Assembly (NCBI GenBank): GCA_010909165.1 | Contig: MU008202.1 | Location: forward strand, 1 to 64,000 | DNA: 64,000 bases | DNA from: Anthoceros angustus | Taxonomy: Eukaryota; Streptophyta; Anthocerotopsida; Anthocerotales; Anthocerotaceae | Direction: 5' to 3' | In this document: positions 24,543 through 33,939 of the stretch, piece after piece | Layout: each line of letters opens with the position of its first letter | How positions within the stretch are numbered: the stretch's first letter is position 1 | Translations under genes and position numbers: made by a program | The notes under the pieces: generated by a model | Seen by the model: only the letters and a program-made list of their open reading frames with translations | What the model was told of the DNA's origin: nothing | The model's database searches: none

Positions 24543-24690
24543 ACTGTTAACGGGCCAGACAACGTCCCAGTCGCACCGCCACTCCTTTTAACTTTTCGTC
24601 TGCTTTACTGTATCGTTATATCGTTAAACAGTATGTTGATGTACAAGATCAGAAAACACGGATTCAATCGGAAACGGTTAGGCCTCCTGA
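24543..24690 (+). repeat. Direct repeat R1, left of the PPR gene
   Basis: The segment from CGGGCCAGACAACGTCCCAG through ATCGGAAACGGTTAGGCCTCC is repeated with few changes at 27967-28116, in the same orientation. It lies about 250 bases upstream of the six-exon gene's first ATG, so it may be that gene's promoter-proximal DNA. Confidence 0.75.
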
Positions 24691-25062
24691 TATTACGCCG
24701 TCGCGTATGGATGACAAGGGGTGTAATGAAGAAGCATGTCACTTCTCGAGGTAGGTCCCCGCCGGCTTCAGCAGACATGATCGTGAAATGGGGTGAAACC
24801 TTTATCCCATACAATTCACGACCCCATCTCACGATCCAGGTCCCACACATTTAACATGGTTGATGGCATTTATACAACATGCTACACAATTGGACTTAGG
24901 TATGTGATTTGAAGCTTTGCAGCGGTGCTGTTTGTTCAGCACGAATCGAAATTGATGTGAAATCTTGATCCGACTTGGGAGTGGAGTTTATTGAAGAAAG
25001 ACATGGTGAGATTGATTAATTGAAGCTGACCTGCCGTAGGAAGAGAGTTGTTTCTGCTTCTG

Positions 25063-27810
25063 TTAGTCCACATGTGGGGATAGAGGCACATAGCCTTCTT
25101 TCTTCATTTTGGGGAGGAGCTGATTCAGCTTTGCATAGATAGCGTCACTCTCGGGGTGCTTTTGATCCTCGACCAGAAAGCTATGCACCAGGCCGTCCAT
25201 GTCTGTCCACCAGCTCTGGCCTGGCTGCTTCCAGGCCCTGATTTCCTTTCTCCTGTCCTGCATCTCCTGAGCCTGCTCCCACATCTGGGCAGCGGCGTAT
25301 ATGTTTGACATCAACACATATGCTTCTGCGTCCTTTTGGTTTAGCTTCACTGCTTCATGAAAAGCATGGAGTCCCACCTCCACATTGCTCCACTTCCGGC
25401 AGGCACCCAACAGAGTGTGCCAGACGGCGGCATCAGCGACAGGCATTGTGCTCACCAGAGCTAATGCTTCGTTCACTTCGCCTGCACGACCCAGGAGATC
25501 CGCCATGCATGTGTAGTGCTCCACTGTAGGAGGGATGCCGTACTGGCTGCTCATGGCCTCGAAGAGATCTTGCCCCTTGTCCACCAGGCCAGCATGACTG
25601 CATGCTGTGAGTAGGCTGACGAAGGTGATGCCGTCAGGGTGGGTGCCGTCCTCTTGCATTCTGTGAAACAAGTCGAAGACCTTGCCACTGTCTCCTTGGC
25701 GGCTATATCCTGCAATCAGTGCACTCCAGGTGCCCACGTTTGGTTTGGGCAATGCATCAAAGACCTGCTGTGCGTCCACCATGCTCCCGGACTTTGCATA
25801 CATGTTTATCAAACTGACAGCTATAGGGAGATCCCCTTCGAGCCCTTCCTTTTCAATCTCTGTGTGGAGCTGCCTTCCCAGCTGCAGAGCAGCCACGTCT
25901 GCACATGCCTGCAGGAGGCACACAAATGTCACAGAATTCGGAGGAACCCTCCCTTCTTCTTGCATAGTCCTGTAAAGGCGGATTGCTTCCTGCCCCTTTC
26001 CCTGATGGGAATATCCTGCAATCATAGCATTCCATGTCACAACGTCTTTCTGACCAAGCCTGTCAAACACACCCTGTGCATCTTGCAAGCTGCCACACTT
26101 TGCATACATGTTTACCAGACTGCTGGCTACAAACACATCAACGTCAAGTTCACATTCCCTAATCTGTGCATGAAGCTGCTTCCCCTTCTCCAAAGCCAGG
26201 GTGCCCACAGTTGCGCATGCCTGGAGAAGGCATGCAAATGTCACAGAGTCGGGTGCCACGATGCCTTCTTCTTGCATATTCCTGTACAGATGAAGGGCTT
26301 CCTGCCCCATGCCCTGCTGGGAATACCCTCCTATCATGGCATTCCACGTTACCACATTCTTTACACCAAGTCCATCAAAGACACCCTGAGCATCCTGTAA
26401 GCTGCCACACTTGGCATACATGTTCACCAAACTGCTGGCTATGAAAACATCAGCCTGAAGACCTTGTTCGCCAATCTGTGCATGAAGCTGCTTCCCCTTT
26501 TCCAAAGCTGGGGTGCCCACACTTGCACACGCCTGGAGAAGGCACAAAAAAGTCACGGAATTGGGCACAGCCAGGCCTTCCTCTTGCATAGCACTGTGCA
26601 GAGAAAGAGCTTCCTTGCCCATACCGTGCTCCGAATATCCTGCTATCAGAGCGGTCCATGTCACCACATTTTTTTGATGAAGTCCATCAAACACGCCTTG
26701 AGCATCCTTCAGGCTTCCACACTTGGCATACATGTTTACCAGGCTGCCACCGACAACAACATCACCGTCAAGTCCCCGTTCTCGAATCTCTAAATGGAGC
26801 TGTTTCCCCTTCCCCAAAGCTGGAGCACCCACACTTGCACATGCCTGCAGGAGGCACACAAAAGTCACAGAGTTCGGTGCAATGACGCCTTCTTCTTTCA
26901 TATCCCTGTAAAGATGAAGAGCTTTCTGTCCCATCCCCTTCTGGGAGTACCCTGATATCATTGCATTCCATGTGACCACATTCTTTTGTCCAAGTCCATC
27001 AAACACCCTTTGAGCGTCTTCCAAGCTGCCACACTTGGCATACATGTCCACCAACGAATTACAAACAAACGGATCAGGCTCAACCCCACTGGCCACCACA
27101 TCAGCATGCACCTCCTGTCCAGTTTTCAAGTCTGCTCCTCTTGCACAAGCCTGTAGGGCTGCGACAAACACATGGCAATCCGGCTTCACACTCGACCTGC
27201 GCATCCGATGGTACAGACCTATGGCCTGCTTATCTTGCCCATGTTTAGCATGAACAGAAATTATAGCAGACCACGTGAAGGCATCTGGTTTGTCCACCAC
27301 TGCAAACACATCCAACGCGTCTTGCAACCTGGCATGAGAAGTATACATTCGCATGATGTTGTTGCCCAGGAACGTATCCGATTCATACCCCGCTTTCACA
27401 GCCAGGGCATGCACACGACGACCCAGAACCAGATCCCTCTGAGCCATACATTGCTTTAGGACAGCATAAAAGAGAGACTGAGAAACATGACACTCTGTCC
27501 GCACCAGAGTTCCCAGAGACTCAACAGCCTCACTGAGCTGCTCGTTCCTACATAGTTGGCTTACGGTTTCAGCAGTTACCCCCCGTTCGAATACTGCAGG
27601 CCTACGAGGCTCAAAATCATCCGGCCCGTTCCAGCTGGAGATAGGAGAACGCCGACCCATCTGCATATCCAGAGCAACCAGCTGCGCATGCACCCTCGCC
27701 GGCGAATAGCTCTTGTTGGAACTCTTCTCGTGATGCCTGTTCTCCCACCAAAGTGTATGGTCCAGGAACAACTCCCCAGCCAGACATCCTGTTGGACGGG
27801 CTGCGTTCAT
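25063..27810 (-). CDS. PLS-class PPR protein with E/E+ region, no DYW domain
   Basis: One intronless frame gives 915 residues from the first ATG at 27810; the frame stays open 10 codons further upstream but without an ATG. PPR motifs start near residue 80 and run to about 760. They are arranged as P-L-S triplets, with MYAKCGSLxDAQGVFDGL, VVTWNAMIxGYSQxG and SVTFxCLLQACAxVG repeating five to six times at about 102-residue spacing. The C-terminus has E/E+ features (YTCMADLLGRAG, VWHTLLGACRKW, YVLMSNIYAAA, QPGQSWW). It stops at KKEGYVPLSPHVD, where a DYW deaminase would normally begin. The family binds organelle RNA, often at C-to-U editing sites, and this protein would need a DYW partner in trans. 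No clear transit peptide was seen. Confidence 0.92.
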   Translation of the reverse strand: MNAARPTGCLAGELFLDHTLWWENRHHEKSSNKSYSPARVHAQLVALDMQMGRRSPISSWNGPDDFEPRRPAVFERGVTAETVSQLCRNEQLSEAVESLGTLVRTECHVSQSLFYAVLKQCMAQRDLVLGRRVHALAVKAGYESDTFLGNNIMRMYTSHARLQDALDVFAVVDKPDAFTWSAIISVHAKHGQDKQAIGLYHRMRRSSVKPDCHVFVAALQACARGADLKTGQEVHADVVASGVEPDPFVCNSLVDMYAKCGSLEDAQRVFDGLGQKNVVTWNAMISGYSQKGMGQKALHLYRDMKEEGVIAPNSVTFVCLLQACASVGAPALGKGKQLHLEIRERGLDGDVVVGGSLVNMYAKCGSLKDAQGVFDGLHQKNVVTWTALIAGYSEHGMGKEALSLHSAMQEEGLAVPNSVTFLCLLQACASVGTPALEKGKQLHAQIGEQGLQADVFIASSLVNMYAKCGSLQDAQGVFDGLGVKNVVTWNAMIGGYSQQGMGQEALHLYRNMQEEGIVAPDSVTFACLLQACATVGTLALEKGKQLHAQIRECELDVDVFVASSLVNMYAKCGSLQDAQGVFDRLGQKDVVTWNAMIAGYSHQGKGQEAIRLYRTMQEEGRVPPNSVTFVCLLQACADVAALQLGRQLHTEIEKEGLEGDLPIAVSLINMYAKSGSMVDAQQVFDALPKPNVGTWSALIAGYSRQGDSGKVFDLFHRMQEDGTHPDGITFVSLLTACSHAGLVDKGQDLFEAMSSQYGIPPTVEHYTCMADLLGRAGEVNEALALVSTMPVADAAVWHTLLGACRKWSNVEVGLHAFHEAVKLNQKDAEAYVLMSNIYAAAQMWEQAQEMQDRRKEIRAWKQPGQSWWTDMDGLVHSFLVEDQKHPESDAIYAKLNQLLPKMKKEGYVPLSPHVD

Positions 27811-27966
27811 TTGCAAGCTTGTGGCCCCCAAGAGCTTCACACCTCGAAGTCCAGCGTATCCTCGAGCAACTGTATGGAATCAAGATTTGTCTCAACCTGA
27901 GGTGAAGTTGTAACCTTGATTTTCTCTGCATGACATCATGCTTTCTCGGCCAAAGGAGATTCACAT

Positions 27967-28116
27967 TCAACGGGCCAGAAAACGTCCCAGCCGCACCGCC
28001 ACTCCTTTTAACCTTTGCTCTACTTTACCGCCTCGTTATGTCGTTGAACATCGCGTTGATGTAAAGCAGAAGATCAGAAAACACTATTGAATCGGAAAAG
28101 GTTAGGCCTCCGGATG
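27967..28116 (+). repeat. Direct repeat R2, right of the PPR gene
   Basis: This is the partner of 24543-24690, starting about 157 bases upstream of the PPR start codon. Similarity begins at ACGGGCCAGA and ends just after TTAGGCCTCC.GAT. It probably forms part of the PPR promoter. The motif TCGTTATGTCGTTGAAC corresponds to TCGTTATATCGTTAAAC in R1. Confidence 0.75.
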
Positions 28117-28439
28117 GCCTAGGTATCCACCGTGGGAAGACGGAGCGATGGTTGGACCGTGGAGAAGCTTCCCCGACTAGGTCTACTGGTTAGTGCACGC
28201 AGTACTTAATGCTCAGTCAATCGTGAGAAACTTTGATGAAAAATAAGGAATATGTCGGCACTCCAACTGTTTAGTGCCATGGATGCAGATCATGAACCAG
28301 ATGTCCTGAAAATCAGTTCTAAGCCAGCTGGGAGAGAACCGACAAGCTATCCAGCAATTGGGTTTGAGACAATGCCCTCTGTATATCGATCGATGAAACG
28401 ACACACTTCAATGACTGGAATCCAGCAATTTCTGAGCAA
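28117..28439. other. No feature seen
   Basis: This unique-looking sequence lies between the direct repeat and the decayed copy. Only short unsupported frames are present. Confidence 0.4.
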
Positions 28440-28800
28440 CTTACAGTAAGTACAAAAGGTGGCCACAGCACTGGCCTCGGATACCTCAAGTGTCGTTTTA
28501 GGAATCCATCCACCCATATTTCACATGGGACAAGCAAAGAGGGATGAGAGACGGAATCTCAAGTTCAGCCTTGGGTAACTTGGGGTACACCTTGTGAACT
28601 CGGTTCCTGACTGTATCAGTGACCATTCGCTTCCAGCTGTCCTGCAACAACGTTTTGACTGTGAATCAATTTGAACATCACCTGGGAAAACCTTGGTGCA
28701 CCACTTTGCCAGAGACTTCATGAAGTAGCCTACAACAGTTACCCTCCTGCATTTGAGAACTCCGGCCAGTGCACTGGGTCGATGCCTAGGGCGCAGGACA
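28440..28800 (-). pseudogene. Decayed partial copy of the six-exon gene
   Basis: The minus strand carries a relative of exon 3 at 28455-28495 (GACACTTGAGGTATCCGAGG against GACACTTGACGTATCCAAGG). A relative of exon 2 lies near 28600-28650 (SWKRMVTDTVRNRV against SWNQMGDAVRNWV), and exon 1-like sequence near 28740-28765 (GVLKCRRV). The order is as in the intact gene, but no equivalents of exons 4-6 follow. It looks like a truncated duplicate. Confidence 0.6.
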
Positions 28801-29350
28801 CCAGCCTGTGGTGTGCCCACATCCATCAGTGTTGTTGCTCGCAAAATGGATGAAACTGTGAGTTTTCATGTGTTGCTGCCATGGATGTCTCTCAGCAGCT
28901 CGTGTTCCACAGAGTACATCCTGTCAAATGGAATCGTTGTTCGTACGGCTTAGCTCTCCAAATCCTCCTACTATCCCAAATTGTGTCAAGTCCGAATCGT
29001 CAAAATTAGATGAAATCATGCATGCTTATTATATGAAGGTAAGCATTATTGGGTTAACGCGGATGGGAACAAACCCATCAAACTACACCTATAGGCGAGA
29101 TGATGCTAGGCTCCATCTTCCGAGGAAATACAGCCTAGTATCAAACATTCTCTTGTGATTCTCCTACATCATTGACATAGCTAATTATTAAGTTGTGTCT
29201 CAAGCTTGGAGAAGGAATTGCAGCAGGATTACAGACAAGGATCAATGATGGGTTGTTGCCAGTTTGTGTGAAGTAGCAGTGACAAAGATCCGATGTCGAT
29301 TCGACGCGAGAAAGAGGAAGGAGATCCGTCGGTGATACGCGCAGCGTCGG
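28801..29350. other. No gene seen
   Basis: Short frames only. The right end probably belongs to the upstream region of the half-ASR gene. Confidence 0.4.
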
Positions 29351-29353
29351 CAA

Positions 29354-29368
29354 CCACGTTCACACGTC
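29354..29368. promoter_or_regulatory. Paired ACGT (ABRE-like) cores
   Basis: CCACGTTCACACGTCC contains two ACGT cores eight bases apart; on the minus strand it reads GGACGTGTGAACGTGG. These match ABA-response-element cores bound by bZIP factors. They lie about 325 bases before the putative TATA box of the half-ASR gene. An ABA or drought response is inferred, not shown. Confidence 0.4.
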
Positions 29369-29460
29369 CATTCCGCGTCAACGTCGACAGTTGTGTGGGG
29401 CCCCGACAACACTTTCTTTACTGGAGAGTGAAAACAATTCTTGTAGTGATATTCGCATTT

Positions 29461-29486
29461 TGCAAGCTTGCAATTGCAAGCTTGCA
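29461..29486. repeat. 26-bp perfect palindrome
   Basis: The sequence is its own reverse complement: the half-site TGCAAGCTTGCAA is followed by its exact complement. Each half is itself near-palindromic around AAGCTT. It lies between the ACGT pair and the TATA box of the next gene. Confidence 0.85.
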
Positions 29487-29680
29487 GGCGTCGGTAAAGA
29501 GAGCTGGGCCTCCAAGTTCGCCGGGAGGAATGTCATGTCTGAGATAGAGGTGGTCCAGGCTGCAATCCAATCGTGAGCCCCACCCACTGAATTTCGCTTT
29601 GGGCCCTACCAACCCACTCACTGGCCCGCCCAGGCGTGAGGCTTGAGACCGAACCTGCCTCCCAGCTTGGGAGCCGGACC

Positions 29681-29690
29681 TTATAAAACA
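29681..29690 (+). promoter_or_regulatory. TATA box of the half-ASR gene
   Basis: TTATAAAACA lies 187 bases before the start codon and is followed by a C/T-rich leader typical of plant 5' UTRs. Confidence 0.6.
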
Positions 29691-29867
29691 CTCCACCTCC
29701 CCATCCCCCTTCATCGCCTGCCTCACCTCTTCTTTCTCGCATTGCCTCGTCGTGGTTTTGCTTCTGCTGTTTCTGCTGCTGTTCTTCCTGCGCCTGAGCT
29801 TCCAGCCTCTGGGTTCTTCATTGCAATCGCATTTCCTTCCTCCCGCAATCCGCCCCCGCCCGCCAAG

Positions 29868-30790
29868 ATGAGCTACCAGGCAGAGGACTCCGAGCCCAAC
29901 TACGGCTCCACCCCCGCTGCTGCCGACAGCTACGGATCCGATCAGCCCACAGACTACACTCCCGAGGAAACCGGATACGGCGGAGGGAAGGCTGATTCCG
30001 GCTACGGGGAGTCAGAGGAGAAGCCGACGTCCTACGAGACTCCAGAGGATCAGACCACCTCCTCGGGAGACTACGAGTCCGAGGAGAAGCCGTCCTCGTA
30101 CGACGACGCCCAGGACACCCCGACCTCCTACGAGGCGGCCAGCGAGGAGGTGCAGCCTTCCTCCTACGACGAGCAGGAGGTGAAGCCATCTTCGGACTCC
30201 TACGACCAGGATGTGAAGCCCACCTCGGACTCGTACGAGGAGGATGTGAAGCCCACCTCGGACTCGTACGAGGAGGATGTGAAGCCTTCCTCGGACTCCT
30301 ACGAGGATGCGGTTCCCGCCACGTACACGGACGCCAGCGAGGACCCGGTTCAGCCCATTGCTGCCTCCGAGGATTCGGGCTATGGCGCAGCCGCAGCCAA
30401 GGACACGGATACCTACCAGGAAACCACTGACAGCAGCAAGGTATGACATTTGGGCGCCGCAAAGAAGGAACCCCCAAGTGGCTGGGTGCATCGATGCATA
30501 TGCCGTCTCACACTCCTTGAGCTCTGTGTGCTTCCTTGCAGGTTGATGCGTATGCCAGTGGCACCCCAGACGAAGCCCCGGTCGCTGCTACAGACGACGA
30601 CGGCCTCAGCCTGGGTGAGAAGATTGCAATTGGAGTGGGTGCTACAGCGGCCGTGGCGGCCGTTGGCGTTGGTGGGTATGAGCTGTACGAGCACAACAAG
30701 GGCGACGATGATACCGCGGCTGCAGTCCCCGCTGCTCCTGCCGATGCGGCCACAGACGAGGAGCCTCCCAAGAAGAGCAGCTGGTTTTAG
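29868..30790 (+). CDS. Tyr/Ser/Glu-rich disordered protein with ASR-like C-terminus
   Basis: Two exons (29868-30440 and 30542-30790, intron 101 nt) encode 273 residues. The start ATGAGCTACCAG follows a CCAAG context. Residues 1-190 are acidic and low-complexity, with recurring SSYE/PTSYE patches and a tandem 11-residue repeat DVKPTSDSYEE (about four copies, 33-bp DNA repeat). Exon 2 encodes GLSLGEKIAIGVGATAAVAAVGVGGYELYEHN and the tail EEPPKKSSWF. That resembles the second half of the ABA/WDS (ASR) domain, whose Ala-rich helix leads into EHH and a basic tail. The first half of the domain is missing. A hydrophilic, stress-protective role is inferred from the tail, the composition and the ASR neighbours. 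Confidence 0.75.
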
Positions 30791-31690
30791 GCTAGTGCTG
30801 CTCATTGTGTAGTTTGCAAGCAACGTTTGGGGTACAGATCGTTGTTTGTGAACTCGTAGTGTATAGCAATTTTCCCCTTCTCGAGCACTGTCTGCACCCC
30901 CCGGAGATTTCGAAGAGATGGTTATTAGATCCTGGAAGCCATCCCTTTGTGCTCGAGCAATGCGGCTATATATGTAGTGTTACAATTGTGAAGTCCCCTT
31001 CCTAGTTGTAGAAAATGTATGCTTTCTTGGGATTGGACAAGTATGCAGGCCTGCCCAGTGCCCAAACGTTTCCATTCCTCCTGAGGGCAGAGGCGTTTGA
31101 ATGTGTTGTACTTCAGACATAGGGCAAGGTTGCAAGCTTGTGGACCCATATCATCTCATGCTGTGTAGAGGTGAGATGAGGATTGCATTTTATAGAGAAA
31201 TTGTGTTAAACTCTCCAGCGTTGCATCCCGCTCAGTTAATGCTGCATCAATGGTTCAAACGAAAGCCAGGCTCGCCCGCTCAGCCCTGGAAGTGCGAAAC
31301 ACATTTGAACACCTTTGAAGAGGCTCGGGATGTGGAACACGCGGGCACACGACGAAATAAATCCTGGCAGGAAAAGGACCGGGGAAGAAGCAACCCAGCT
31401 GTGTGTGTTGTACATGTGAGAGGGGCGCAAAACCGGGGATCCCAAAGAGGCAACAGGACGCTGCGTGAATGCATATCATGTGACACGTGTCCTGCACTGA
31501 CAACGTCAGCAGCAGTCTGGCCACCACTGCGCCTTGTGCTCGCCAGCACTGGTACCTCATGGAAGCTTTCCTGCTAATCACTCTCCACTGTCGCGCACAT
31601 CGTGGAATAGACATCCGAAAACCTGACTCTGCAAGTTCATGAATCACAGGTCGAAGCACACCATCCGGACTGACCTGGTTAGCTGTAAGC
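30791..31690. other. Intergenic DNA
   Basis: This is 3' UTR of the preceding gene followed by unassigned sequence. Open frames at 31101-31660 overlap on both strands and show no domain. ACACGTGT at about 31483 is a perfect ACGT-containing palindrome (G-box-like core), a candidate regulatory site for the next gene. Confidence 0.4.
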
Positions 31691-31697
31691 TGCGAGC

Positions 31698-32641
31698 ATG
31701 GCGTACTTAGGGGAGCTGGAACGGTTGGGGCACACCACTGTGGGCGAGCGTGAGAGCTGGGTGGTGCCTGACCTCCACAGCTGGGGCCCGGCTGTGCCTG
31801 ATTACGAGCCCAGGTTTAGGCTGGATCTGGATTTGGGCGAAGAGGACGACCAGCTCCAGGTCAGGCCTGGCCTGTGCAGTGTTCTATTGGGATATTTGTG
31901 ACTGATTGCGGGGCCCAGGTGATGGGGAGTGACCTCAAGTACGAGCTCTTGCAGATTCCCGAGGACGCTGCTCCAGAGTCCGACATGGATGAGGACTCGG
32001 AGGAGAAAGAGACGGTCATGTGTGCGATGCACGAGGGCCATCATCACCATGCATATGGTTTTTCACATTCATCCTAATCCTTATTCCATCCCACCCTCAC
32101 CTACTCATGAGCATGTTACAGATTGCTTGCACCGTTAGACTTAAGTACTAAGTCTAGTTGGTTTCAAGATGTGCAAAGCATCCAGACTTGTCTCTTCTTC
32201 TCTAGAACAACATCTGGAATTGACGGTTTGTGTTGGATGAAACTGCAGGCCCAACTCTTGGTGAAATCTGGGTTGCTTTGTACACAAGAAGGGCCATGGC
32301 TAGATGGCTAGCCAAAAGGAGTAGCCGGACGGCAGCGGAGGATTGCAGGGCTGGCGTGCCGATCAGTCATTCAGATGAGGACGGGGATAAACAGTCGTCC
32401 AGCTGGGTCAGTCAAAATTGGCAGGTTTGCTACATATATTTTCTAAATATCAGGCAGAAACTGACGAGTGGAACTACGAACATGCGGGTGTGGTGGGCCT
32501 CGTTTGCTGCAGGGAAGTGCTTGTAAGGAATCGGGAGCGGCGGTGGAATTACGGCAGCTCAAGTTGGAAGAGGACAAAGATCCGGATGTTGAATGCCTGG
32601 GAGCAGATGTGGATGATGTCCATGTCTATCATTGTGCATAA
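31698..32641 (+). CDS. Uncharacterised acidic four-exon protein, 201 residues
   Basis: No family is recognised. Four exons join in phase: 31698-31859, 31919-32057, 32249-32424 and 32513-32641, with introns of 59, 191 and 88 nt. The protein begins MAYLGELERLGHTT. It has an acidic segment (PESDMDEDSEEKE) followed by a His run (EGHHHHAYG), then a basic amphipathic stretch (LGEIWVALYTRRAMARWLAK). It ends with an acidic tail (LKLEEDKDPDVECLGADV). There is no signal peptide or membrane helix. The phase match at three junctions and the absence of stops support the model; the 59-nt intron is the weakest point. Some residues read through the introns are also open, so alternative splicing is possible. 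Confidence 0.55.
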
Positions 32642-33215
32642 CCATTCCTGAAGTTGTACATAATGACTAAAATAGCATACCTTTCTTGCTGCTTACTAAG
32701 TCATCTTCCTTTCTACATATTTGCTTTCTGCTGTATGCACAGCCCTATTACATATTTCTAACCCAATCCTAAGAGTCAGTTACATCACGTTCATAATCCA
32801 ATGCTTACCCTAGGAGTCACTTACACTTGCAGGATGTGTGAGGAGCACTGATTTGATCCCAAAACCGCGATCCAAGTATTACAACACCTTCGGGGTAATG
32901 CCTGCAGAAAAGTCACAAGCACTGGCGTGCCTACAATGCACTCGATCGTAAAACAGTGACCCAAGTTTCACATTGATACCCCAGGGGTGAAAACTCACAG
33001 GAATGTCAGATGCTAGCTAAAGAATCACATAACCTCCAGCAAAGGTACGTGAAACGACTACACCAAGCTGTACATGCTTGTCAGCTGCAGCAGCAGCTAG
33101 CCCTGAGGAGTTGTTCTGGAAAAACTTTAAAAAGGACCTTCTAACTAAAAAGCAGAAGCTGCACTTGGCACTGATGATTTTCATCAGAAATGCGGCAGTG
33201 GGTGGCCGTTGCCGC
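32642..33215. other. Intergenic DNA between convergent genes
   Basis: This should contain the 3' ends of the four-exon gene (plus) and the first ASR gene (minus). Short direct repeats of CCTA.GAGTCA near 32767 and 32811 were seen. No gene is supported. Confidence 0.4.
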
Positions 33216-33218
33216 CGT

Positions 33219-33937
33219 CTAGCTGAACCAGCCATGCTTCTTAGGCTCCAGGGACTCCTCCACGTCCTCCGCTTTCTCCTTCCTGTGGTGCTCGAAAATG
33301 CCGAAACCCGCAGCCCCAGCCGCCAAGGTTCCGGCCACTCCAGCCTCAACCTTGTGCCGAGTGGCATTCTCAGGGTCCACCTTGGTCTGATGGGCTTCGT
33401 ACTGCACAGCATTGCGTTCACATTCCCCCGGGGTCAATAGCCAAAACAAACTTCCAAGATGGCAAGCAGATCATGCATGCATGCACTCACGAACTCGTCC
33501 GAATCCTACTGCTGGCTCACCAGAGCGAAAGCACCGGCAGCCAGGGCTCCCACGCCAGCAACCTGCTCCTCGCGCTTATGCCTGTGCACCTCCGTCTTGG
33601 CTTGCTCCAGGTCGTCCACCTTGTTCACCTCCGTGTACACCTCGGTGGTTTCCACAGTCGCCACCGCCGCCACGGGCGGGGCAGTCTGGCCATACCCGCC
33701 ATCCTGGCCGTAGCGAGGCCCGGAGGGAGCGTCAGTCTGGCCATAGCCGCCATCCTGGCCGTAGGGAGGTCCGGAGGGAGCGTCAGTCTGGCCATACCCC
33801 CCATCCTGCCCGTAGCGACGGCCGCGCGGGCCGTCGAACCCCTCCTGGTTGAACTGCGAGGGGCGATCCTGCTCGTCGTCGTCCCGGCGATGGTGACGGT
33901 GGTGGTGGGGAGGCGGGGCGTCGTACTCGTCGGCCAT
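33219..33937 (-). CDS. ASR: ASR protein 1 (ABA/WDS domain) with YGQDGG repeats
   Basis: Exons 33521-33937 and 33219-33401 (intron 119 nt) encode 199 residues. After a His/Arg-rich start (PPPHHHRHHRR) come three copies of a roughly 17-residue repeat built on YGQDGGYGQTDAPSGP. The ABA/WDS domain follows, with HRHKREEQVAGVGALAAGAFAL at the end of exon 1. Exon 2 continues YEAHQTKVDPENATRHKVE and ends IFEHHRKEK and PKKHGWFS. ASR proteins are small, hydrophilic, zinc-binding chaperones and DNA-binding proteins induced by ABA, drought and ripening. The intron splits the domain exactly before YE.H, as in the other ASR genes here. GTATATC near 34183 on the plus strand (GATATAC on the minus strand) could be a TATA box. 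Confidence 0.88.
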
Positions 33938-33939
33938 AG

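Noticed and set aside
25639-26400. 253-codon plus-strand frame over the PPR gene
   Set aside because: Antisense shadow made long by the repeated PPR triplets; the sense strand has full PPR motifs.
27811-27840. Ten-codon extension of the PPR frame starting at GTG
   Set aside because: GTG is not a normal plant start; the first in-frame ATG is at 27810.
29643-29867. 75-codon extension of the half-ASR frame starting at TTG
   Set aside because: Non-ATG start, crosses the TATA box; the ATG at 29868 begins a sensible acidic protein.
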